64,000 nt of DNA from Alteromonas macleodii (GTDB lineage: Bacteria > Pseudomonadota > Gammaproteobacteria > Enterobacterales > Alteromonadaceae): assembly GCF_903772925.1 (NCBI RefSeq), contig NZ_LR812090.1, positions 488,055 to 552,054 of the forward strand, read 5' to 3'. Made by a program: the position numbers and the translations under genes. Each line of letters starts with the position of its first letter. Within the stretch, counting starts at the first letter, position 1. Below, in pieces: positions 59,019 through 64,000 of this stretch. The notes under the pieces are model-generated. The model did not search any database. It had not been told where the DNA came from and saw only the letters and a program-made list of their open reading frames with translations.

Positions 59019-59272
59019 AATCTGTATACCACACTAATTTCCCTGTTTTCGATAATTTTATAAATAATAGAGTATGGGAACCTGCTTAAGACAAAGCGTC
59101 GATGAGTTTGCCCCATTTGTGTCCATGCCGATGGCAAAGAGCTAACTGAATCGATGGCTTCCTTGAGTTCTTGAGTAAATTCGTGACCCAACCCCAATGA
59201 CTGTTCTTGATACCAATCAAACGACTCTTTTATTTCCCTTTTAACCTCTGGGTGAAAGGAAACAGGCAGCAT
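58988..59272 (-). CDS. ParE/RelE toxin with foreign C-terminus
   Basis: 94 residues: PVSFHPEVKREIKESFDWYQ, GLGHEFTQELKEAIDSVSSL, RRFVLSRFPYSIIYKIIENR. The usual ending after EISVV (AVMHT..RRKP in relatives as I know them) is replaced by YRLCMRKNFACS, which is higB DNA read in another frame. The core fold is nearly whole, so activity may remain. It starts three bases after its antitoxin. Confidence 0.8.
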   Translation of the reverse strand: MLPVSFHPEVKREIKESFDWYQEQSLGLGHEFTQELKEAIDSVSSLPSAWTQMGQTHRRFVLSRFPYSIIYKIIENREISVVYRLCMRKNFACS

Positions 59273-59275
59273 CTT

Positions 59276-59476
59276 TTAATTAAGATCCTTTTCTATCTCG
59301 TCCCAATTAATGCTTTTTACCGCACCAGACTCCAGCTCTGCGCTGCAAGATTCTGCAAGTTTTAACCACTCGGACTCCACATCGCTATCAATCTTGGTAT
59401 CCATAGCCGTTAAAAGACAGTGGGCAGCAAGTGCTTTCTCTTTAGTACTGAGTTGCTCGATATTTTCAAGCATCAC
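59276..59476 (-). CDS. Addiction-module antitoxin (CHP02574-type)
   Basis: 66 residues: NIEQLSTKEKALAAHCLLTAM, ESEWLKLAESCSAELESGAV and the closing SINWDEIEKDL are the pattern of short antitoxins paired with ParE/RelE toxins. The ATG follows an attC remnant by a few bases. Coupled to the toxin. Confidence 0.82.
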   Translation of the reverse strand: MMLENIEQLSTKEKALAAHCLLTAMDTKIDSDVESEWLKLAESCSAELESGAVKSINWDEIEKDLN

Positions 59477-59496
59477 TCTTAAATGCTTTGTTATGC
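59477..59496 (-). repeat. attC remnant
   Basis: Only CTCTTAAATGCTTTGTTATGC survives between the antitoxin start and the DUF1349 stop, that is the first ~20 bases of a site on the minus strand (GCATAACAAAGCATTTAAGAG). Confidence 0.55.
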
Positions 59497-59500
59497 TAAT

Positions 59501-60133
59501 TTAGACCGCATGAGCAAGCCACGTGCAAGGCTCTAAGCTCATATCGGTAAAAAAAGCTGTGAACGACGAATCTAATGGGCTGCACGCATATACACCAAAA
59601 TTTACTACCGAGTTTGCTGGCATTGGTGGGTTGCATTTACCCATTTCAGCCGTTGTTTCGCCAAGCTTATGTAGATGGAAAATACGCATTTGCTTAAAAG
59701 TAACACCGTCCAAGGATGATTCAATTAAGAAGTCCGGCCCTCTTCGACTTAACCGATACCAAATTTCATTTGGAAGCGGAATATCTGAAGTTGCCCAATC
59801 TGAGTAACCTAGGTTGGTTACAACACTACCCAATCGTGAAAACTCACTATTTTCGTACTCAATAGAAGCTTTAAACCAGTTTTCATTATCTAGGTAGATA
59901 ATTAATCCACATTGATCAAATTGAGCTTGATAATCGAAGCTTACTTTAGTTGTAAATGTGAAATTTTCACCAGATTCAATTTGTAATGCTGGCGCATTAT
60001 CATTACGGAAACCGTAGTATGAACGTTGCCAAAAATCAGTACTTGGCTCGGTTGTGATTGAGACTGATTTTTCACTCACTTCACTGACTTTCGGCTCAAA
60101 TATCCACTTACCAACTGTAAAATCTACCATCAT
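59501..60133 (-). CDS. Cassette: DUF1349 (concanavalin A-like) protein
   Basis: 210 residues. TTEPSTDFWQRSYYGFRNDN, VSFDYQAQFDQCGLIIYLDN, NWFKASIEYEN, LGYSDWATSDIPLP, and DFLIESSLDGVTFKQMRIFHL are the DUF1349 pattern, a jelly-roll fold that may bind sugars. No signal peptide. Starts at one of two adjacent Met codons. Its attC is reduced to a remnant. Confidence 0.86.
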   Translation of the reverse strand: MMVDFTVGKWIFEPKVSEVSEKSVSITTEPSTDFWQRSYYGFRNDNAPALQIESGENFTFTTKVSFDYQAQFDQCGLIIYLDNENWFKASIEYENSEFSRLGSVVTNLGYSDWATSDIPLPNEIWYRLSRRGPDFLIESSLDGVTFKQMRIFHLHKLGETTAEMGKCNPPMPANSVVNFGVYACSPLDSSFTAFFTDMSLEPCTWLAHAV

Positions 60134-60169
60134 TACTCTCTTATTAATTGCACTGAACTTACTGGATTC

Positions 60170-60274
60170 ACATAACGCTAAGCTAACGGGCAGTGACGTG
60201 GCGGCATAATCGCGAAGCGCCGCCGCGTTACTGTCCCAGTGAACGGAGTAAACGAGTTTAGCGCTTTGTTATAC
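60170..60274 (-). repeat. attC-like site
   Basis: CATAACGCTAAGCTAACGGG, arms GTGACGTGGCGGC / GCCGCCGCGTTAC, GTCCCAGTGAACGG, and core GTTATAC at 60268-60274. Confidence 0.85.
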
Positions 60275-60277
60275 ACA

Positions 60278-61117
60278 TCACTTCTCGGTGGTTGGTAAGA
60301 GAACCTTTAAACCTTCATACCATGCCAAGAATGCAACCGTTCCATGAGTTTCGTTTTCGAAATATTGCTGCTTACCTATTTTCTGAACATCTTTGATGAT
60401 AGAAGACGCGAAGGACGTTCCTCACTTATAGTTTGTGAGTCCAATTTCTCCAATGTGAGAATTATTCGCAAAGGCAAAATACACATTGAAACCATAGTCC
60501 TGAGGCTTGTTCATATTACTATATGTGCGATTTAGATAATTATCATCCCAGAGCGCCGTTGGGTCTATGATTAGATAATCTGTAAACAACGAGGAATAAT
60601 TAAGAAGCGTGTTTGCGGCGAACAAACCGCCAAAAGATTCGCCTACCAACACTCGCTTGCCAGAAGTCCTATATATTTGCTCAATTTGTGGGATTAGCTC
60701 TGTTTCCAGAAACTCTTGAAATTGTGAAGCGTTTCCCGTCTCTGAAAATGTATCCAAGACACGATCTTTGAACACCCATTCTTTTAGCTTTGATGGGGTT
60801 AAATCTCTTGGTCTATTTGTATTTGGGACCGCAATAACAATCGCTTCTTGTACCTGATTTCCCAAAGTGTCAGTGCTTAATGATTCCAATACACCCACGA
60901 AACCTTTAAACCGATGCACATCTCCGTCTAATAGGTAAATGACCGGGTACACTTCTGAAACAGCGTCGTAAGACGGTGGGAGATAGACCATATAAGGCCT
61001 TTCTTCTTCCATGACATTCGATGTTAATGAAGTTGAAATCCCTAACTTGATTACTTCTGAAGCAAGAGTATTTGCAGTGAACATACAAGCCATAATCACT
61101 GACACTAATTTATTCAT
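60278..61117 (-). pseudogene. Exported alpha/beta-hydrolase (esterase D-like), interrupted by TGA
   Basis: 280 codons in one frame from ATG at 61117, with a signal peptide (LVSVIMACMFTANTLA). DGDVHRFKGF and the nucleophile LVGESFGGLFAANTLL are present. A TGA at 60424-60422 cuts the frame after LTNYK (231 residues). Beyond it the same frame goes on GTSFASSIIKDVQKIGKQQY and FENETHGTVAFLAWYEGLK, which contains the expected catalytic His, and ends just before attC. The cut product lacks that His and should be inactive. Confidence 0.83.
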
Positions 61118-61133
61118 ACTAACTTCCTTGATG

Positions 61134-61234
61134 TGTATAATGCCCCAAGAAGGGGCAATAACACGTAGGCTATAATAGGGAACGAAGTGACGGAAGCCTA
61201 CGTGTTAGTGTCCCGCTTACTTGGTTTGTTATGC
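61134..61234 (-). repeat. attC-like site
   Basis: GTATAATGCCCCAAGAAGGGG, arms AACACGTAGGCT / AGCCTACGTGTT (perfect), core GTTATGC at 61228-61234. Confidence 0.87.
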
Positions 61235-61702
61235 GCTAAGTTCCAAGCTAAAAAAGGGACGTTCACCTTCGTATCTATCAATATTTGCCCCAATGCGAAT
61301 GTAGAAGTCTATTCCACGCTTATTGTTTGGGCTAGCTGTCCACGCAATATGTGACGCATTAATTAGGTTTGCTTCTAGCTGTAGTGCTTTCATTAATTCT
61401 TGTCCAACGCCTTTTGAACGATTGGACGAAATAACTAATAAGTCGTCAAGCCAGATAGAAGGCTGACCTTTAAATGACGAGTACCTGAAATGATAAAGAG
61501 CAAATCCAATTACTCTATTATTGCTCTCTGCTAACAACACAGCAGCAAATGGAGTAGATGAAGTGATAGTGTTTTTTATAGCTGTAACGTCAGTACTAAT
61601 TTCACCATCAAAACCTTTCATGCTTCTATCGAATTCAGCTTTCTGTTGTATTAGCGCAAGAATAATCTCCTCGTCGCCAGGTTTTCCTTTCCGAATAATC
61701 AT
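61229..61702 (-). CDS. Cassette: GNAT acetyltransferase
   Basis: 157 residues: IIRKGKPGDEEIILALIQQK, FALYHFRYSSFKGQPSIWLDD, and the CoA loop ISSNRSKGVGQELMKALQLE. Resembles diamine-acetyltransferase-like GNATs. Stop codon inside the attC core (GCA TAA C). Substrate unknown. Confidence 0.88.
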   Translation of the reverse strand: MIIRKGKPGDEEIILALIQQKAEFDRSMKGFDGEISTDVTAIKNTITSSTPFAAVLLAESNNRVIGFALYHFRYSSFKGQPSIWLDDLLVISSNRSKGVGQELMKALQLEANLINASHIAWTASPNNKRGIDFYIRIGANIDRYEGERPFFSLELSA

Positions 61703-61716
61703 AAATTCTCAAATTG

Positions 61717-61832
61717 ACGCATAACGCTAAGCTTTGGGGCGCTAGCACGTGGGCTAAAATCCGAGCGAAGCGGCAGAGCCCATGTGTTACTGTCCCAGCG
61801 AGCCTGCGAGCGGCTTAATGTGATTGTTATGC
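61717..61832 (-). repeat. attC-like site
   Basis: GACGCATAACGCTAAGC, arms GCACGTGGGCT / AGCCCATGTGTTAC, GTCCCAGCGAGC and core GTTATGC at 61826-61832. Confidence 0.87.
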
Positions 61833-61836
61833 GCTA

Positions 61837-61884
61837 TTGACTTACAACGCGCAAGTACCATAATTAGGTATATATTGGTACTTG
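61837..61884 (+). promoter_or_regulatory. Promoter and operator of the parDE cassette
   Basis: TTGACT at 61837, 16 bases, CATAAT at 61859. A perfect inverted repeat CAAGTACCA (61852-61860) and TGGTACTTG (61876-61884) brackets the -10 and probably binds ParD. Confidence 0.75.
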
Positions 61885-61894
61885 GAGAAATCAG

Positions 61895-62137
61895 ATGGCT
61901 AAAAACACCAGCATTACCCTTGGAGACCATTTTGATGGCTTTATTGCTAGCCAAATTCAAACTGGTCGGTATGGTTCAGCAAGTGAGGTGATTCGTTCAG
62001 CTCTTCGCTTACTAGAAACACAGGAAACCAAATTAAACACTCTGCGTCAATTACTTGTAGCAGGTGAAGAAAGCGGTGAAGCTGAATACGACCTTGAGCA
62101 TCTGATATCAGAACTAGACGGTGAATTAAAAGAGTGA
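61895..62137 (+). CDS. parD: ParD antitoxin, inverted cassette
   Basis: 80 residues: RHH start KNTSITLGDHFDGFIASQIQ, YGSASEVIRSALRLLE, acidic end EYDLEHLISELDGELKE. Classical ParD. TTGGAGA precedes the ATG, and an operator palindrome lies just upstream. ATGA overlap with parE. Confidence 0.93.
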   Translation: MAKNTSITLGDHFDGFIASQIQTGRYGSASEVIRSALRLLETQETKLNTLRQLLVAGEESGEAEYDLEHLISELDGELKE

Positions 62138-62436
62138 AACCGTTTAAATTAACCGTACTAGCAAAATCAGATCTAAAAGATATCGCATTGTTTACGCAAC
62201 GGAAATGGGGCCGAGAACAGCGTAATGTATATCTTAAACAATTCGACGATTCATTTTGGATGTTGTCTGAAAATCCTGACATTGGTAAAAGCTGCGACGA
62301 AATAAGAGATGGATACAGAAAATTTCCTCAAGGTAGCCATGTGATTTTCTACAAACAAACGGGCAGTCAGGAAATTCTGATCATAAGAATCCTTCATAAA
62401 AGTATGGATGTAAATCCTGTACGCTTTGGCGCATAA
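62134..62436 (+). CDS. parE: ParE toxin, inverted cassette
   Basis: 100 residues: FKLTVLAKSDLKDIALFTQR, NVYLKQFDDSFWMLSENPDI and GYRKFPQGSHVIFYKQTGSQ with final RILHKSMDVNP. ParE poisons DNA gyrase. Complete; the end lies within the following attC. Runs against array polarity with its own promoter. Confidence 0.93.
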   Translation: MKPFKLTVLAKSDLKDIALFTQRKWGREQRNVYLKQFDDSFWMLSENPDIGKSCDEIRDGYRKFPQGSHVIFYKQTGSQEILIIRILHKSMDVNPVRFGA

Positions 62437-62544
62437 CTTCCACATAAGGGGCAGTAACACATGGGCTAAAATAGAAACGAAGTGACGCAGCCTATGTGTT
62501 AGCGTCCTAGCGAGCTTGCGAGCGATTTAATGCGTTTGTTATAA
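62431..62544 (-). repeat. attC-like site
   Basis: GCATAACTTCCACATAAGGGG, arms GTAACACATGGGCT / AGCCTATGTGTTA, core GTTATAA at 62538-62544. On the minus strand the site reads TTATAACAAACGC at its start, very close to Vibrio VCR. Confidence 0.88.
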
Positions 62545-62946
62545 GCCGCCCCGCTCCCAAGCTAAAATTGATTTCGCTACTGGTTTAAAACCCGCCCGAC
62601 GACAAAACTGCGAAGCTGAGTCTGTACTTAAAGTGAACTTGTTTACTGCAGACAACTCTGGCGCATCAAGTAATGCCGTTAACAATGAACTACCAATTCC
62701 CGTATTCCGCAGACCATCTGAGGTAAAGAAGTCCATGATGTATGCATGAGTACAATAGTCTGTTACTACCCTTGCAAATGCAACCTGACGTCCCTTTGAA
62801 TAGGCTGCAATACAAAACGAGTTTTGGATAGTGTTAACCACTGTTTCTAAGGAACGGCCTTTCGCCCAATACGACTCTTGAGACAAGAAACGATGAATTA
62901 ACTCAACATCGAGCTTCGTTTTATCAGATAAGATTTCAATTTCCAT
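62539..62946 (-). CDS. Cassette: GNAT acetyltransferase
   Basis: 135 residues: LDVELIHRFLSQESYWAKGR, RQVAFARVVTDYCTHAYIMD, CoA loop LRNTGIGSSLLTALLDAPEL and CRRAGFKPVAKSILAWERGG. The YjgM-like pattern. Stop codon inside the attC core (TTA TAA C). Substrate unknown. Confidence 0.88.
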   Translation of the reverse strand: MEIEILSDKTKLDVELIHRFLSQESYWAKGRSLETVVNTIQNSFCIAAYSKGRQVAFARVVTDYCTHAYIMDFFTSDGLRNTGIGSSLLTALLDAPELSAVNKFTLSTDSASQFCRRAGFKPVAKSILAWERGGL

Positions 62947-62964
62947 AACTCAGCTCTGGTAAGG

Positions 62965-63020
62965 CTTATAACATTAAGCTAAGCGGCGCAGTTGCGTGCG
63001 ACATAATTTTTTTGTTATGC
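62965..63020 (-). repeat. attC-like site, short
   Basis: CTTATAACATTAAGCTAAGCGG, a weak central stem and core GTTATGC at 63014-63020; about 56 bp. Confidence 0.65.
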
Positions 63021-63314
63021 CTTAACTGTTGAAGTAGAAACGTCAGTTGTTTTAACTAGTGCAATACGATAACCGTTGAAGCTTTTCGCTAGGACCCGTT
63101 TTAGTGCAAAGATTGCAAAAAACACACCGATAAGCCCACCTGTCAACTGTGTAATAAAGGCCATAGTTGTTGCATCTATATTTGTCGCCTGACCTGAAAT
63201 ACCGACTATGAAGCCAAACAGGAAAGCAACCGGCAATGTATACGCCATAGAGCGCCAAAACCAACTCCACCATATCCTTAATGCTTTGGTCCATGTAACT
63301 GTTAATTCTTCCAT
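63015..63314 (-). CDS. Cassette: small membrane protein
   Basis: 99 residues from MEELTVTWTKALRIW with GGAGAAA upstream. Two to three hydrophobic segments (MAYTLPVAFLFGFIVGISG, FITQLTGGLIGVFFAIFALK). Stop in the attC core (GCA TAA C). Family not recognised, though similar small proteins occur in Vibrio cassettes. Its ATG overlaps the read-through end of the upstream GNAT frame (TAATG). Confidence 0.75.
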   Translation of the reverse strand: MEELTVTWTKALRIWWSWFWRSMAYTLPVAFLFGFIVGISGQATNIDATTMAFITQLTGGLIGVFFAIFALKRVLAKSFNGYRIALVKTTDVSTSTVKA

Positions 63315-63913
63315 TATTTTCTCCTTGTTAAACTCGATGGGGCATAACTTTCCAATAACGGGCGCAGACATGTGGGGCATAATGGCGTAGCCGCCCCGCG
63401 TGTATGCGTCCCAGCGAACGCAGTGAGTGTGTTGATTGGGTTGTTATGCATTAGTTTTAATGTAAAAAAAAAAGCGTCGATCATTTTGCCAGACTTTTCT
63501 ACCCTACATTTTTTGTTAACCTTAAATCCGCATTTTTCGAGAACTCGCAGTGAACCAATGTTTTCTGCTGCTACTTTTGCAGCAACTTTCGGAGTGGTTG
63601 GGAATATTGTACTGTCTAGTAAACTAGACACTGCAGTGGTCGCGATTCCTTTACCCCAAAAAGATTTGCCTATCCAATAGCCCACTTCGGTAGTCAGTGA
63701 ATCTAAATGCCAATATGAAATGCAACCAACTAGTTTGTTTTCTATTTCTATGGCGAGTGGTTTTCGAAGAGAATTTTCTTGTTTTTTTAGCCAAGAAATC
63801 GCGTCGTTTTCTGTGTATGGAAAAGGAATGTGAGAGGTCCACTTTGAAACATCAGCATCGTTCAACAATGCGACTATATTTGATGAATCTTCCAAATTAA
63901 ACTCTCTAAACAT
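63314..63913 (-). CDS. Cassette: GNAT acetyltransferase (RimJ/RimL-like) reading through its attC
   Basis: Starts at MFREFNLEDSSNIVALLND. TEVGYWIGKSFWGKGIATTA and ENIGSLRVLEKCGFKVNKKC are RimJ/RimL motifs. The natural end should be near 63444, in the attC core as for its neighbours. As given, a run of ten T (63464-63473, A on the plus strand) leaves the frame one base off. It then reads through the whole attC (from NNPINTLTAFAGTH..) for about 45 residues to a TAA overlapping the next gene's ATG. With one more T the protein would be 156 residues ending YIKTNA. Confidence 0.78.
   Translation of the reverse strand: MFREFNLEDSSNIVALLNDADVSKWTSHIPFPYTENDAISWLKKQENSLRKPLAIEIENKLVGCISYWHLDSLTTEVGYWIGKSFWGKGIATTAVSSLLDSTIFPTTPKVAAKVAAENIGSLRVLEKCGFKVNKKCRVEKSGKMIDAFFFTLKLMHNNPINTLTAFAGTHTRGAATPLCPTCLRPLLESYAPSSLTRRK
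63342..63449 (-). repeat. attC-like site
   Basis: GCATAACTTTCCAATAACGGG, arms GACATGTGGGGC / GCCCCGCGTGTATG, GTCCCAGCGAACGCAGTGAG and core GTTATGC at 63443-63449. Confidence 0.87.
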
Positions 63914-63934
63914 ACCTTTAAATCCTATAAAGAT

Positions 63935-64000
63935 GCATAACATTAAGCTAAGGGGCGCAGGTACGTGGGGCATAATGGCGAAGCCGCCCCGCGTAAATGC
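63935..64000 (-). repeat. attC-like site, cut by window edge
   Basis: GCATAACATTAAGCTAAGGGG, arms GTACGTGGGGC and the beginning of GCCCCGCGT; the rest, including the core, is outside the window. Confidence 0.75.

Larger units (their letters stand above)
50786..64000 (-). other. Distal part of a chromosomal integron (cassette array), continuing past the window
   Basis: About 20 cassettes, each one to two small genes, are separated by recurring palindromic attC-like sites of 54-163 bp. Read on the minus strand the sites start with TAACAAA or TAACAA and end with CTGCCCCTTA...GTTATGC, like Vibrio VCRs. Most genes follow this polarity. No integrase or attI was found, and the orientation predicts they are beyond 64,000. 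Confidence 0.9.

Noticed and set aside
60422..60424. In-frame TGA as a selenocysteine codon
   Set aside because: The position is not an active-site Cys position in this family and I see no obvious SECIS-like hairpin just after it; a nonsense mutation is simpler.
50786..64000. Regularly spaced repeats could be a CRISPR array
   Set aside because: Repeats are 54-163 bp, imperfect palindromes, and the spaces hold whole genes of 200-950 bp; no cas genes. attC sites explain all of it.

Overview
The window looks like chromosomal DNA of a marine gammaproteobacterium, most likely Alteromonas or a close relative in the Alteromonadales. The main support is the conserved gppA-rhlB<>trxA-rho block, DUF2065 (yjeT) next to purA, Asp-type HemB, and the similarity I recognise in many proteins. 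I could run no database search, so the genus is an inference.

Bases 1-50,300 are core chromosome. In order: a diguanylate cyclase end coupled to hemB; gppA, rhlB, trxA and rho; a secreted M20 amidohydrolase; a large hybrid sensor kinase converging on nhaA; purEK; tRNA-Thr(UGU) with a clear promoter; a His-rich PCuAC copper chaperone; dps; a PQQ-type sugar dehydrogenase; an S9 peptidase; cnoX; DUF2065 and purA; an aldehyde dehydrogenase; and a NYN-domain protein. From 28.5 to 39.1 kb lies a set suited to peptide and peptidoglycan salvage: ggt with an NhaC-type antiporter, an exported NagZ-like GH3 enzyme, an MscS channel, a murQ-namZ operon and alr. From 39.1 to 50.3 kb come a MITE-like palindromic element, a probable 25-residue Arg-rich peptide with its own terminator, YitT, the Rho inhibitor Rof, a porin with a periplasmic binding protein, a divergent NRAMP-type transporter, glyA with a divergent LysR gene, and small GNAT and monooxygenase genes.

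Bases ~50.8-64.0 kb are the distal part of a large mobile (chromosomal) integron. Nineteen attC-like palindromic sites and one remnant separate about 20 cassettes. On the minus strand the sites begin TAACAAA.. and end ..GCCCCTTA.. before GTTATGC, as in Vibrio VCR repeats. Most cassette genes run on the minus strand, so attI and the integrase should lie to the right of the window. Cassettes carry small lipoproteins, membrane proteins, DUF3291, DUF3024 and DUF1349 proteins, a zinc-ribbon protein, GNAT acetyltransferases, a membrane-anchored XRE regulator and several type II toxin-antitoxin modules. Three of these modules are inverted relative to the array, and two of those show palindromic operators or good promoter elements.

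The most interesting part is visible decay inside the array. A relE toxin has lost its ATG through a change that is silent in the overlapping antitoxin. One relBE cassette is fused to the tail of a higBA cassette after loss of an attC, and a parE toxin is fused to a beheaded higB. An esterase is cut by an in-frame TGA before its catalytic His. A GNAT gene with a 10-base homopolymer misses the stop that the attC core normally supplies and reads through the whole attC. attC sites at the distal (left) end are the most degenerate.
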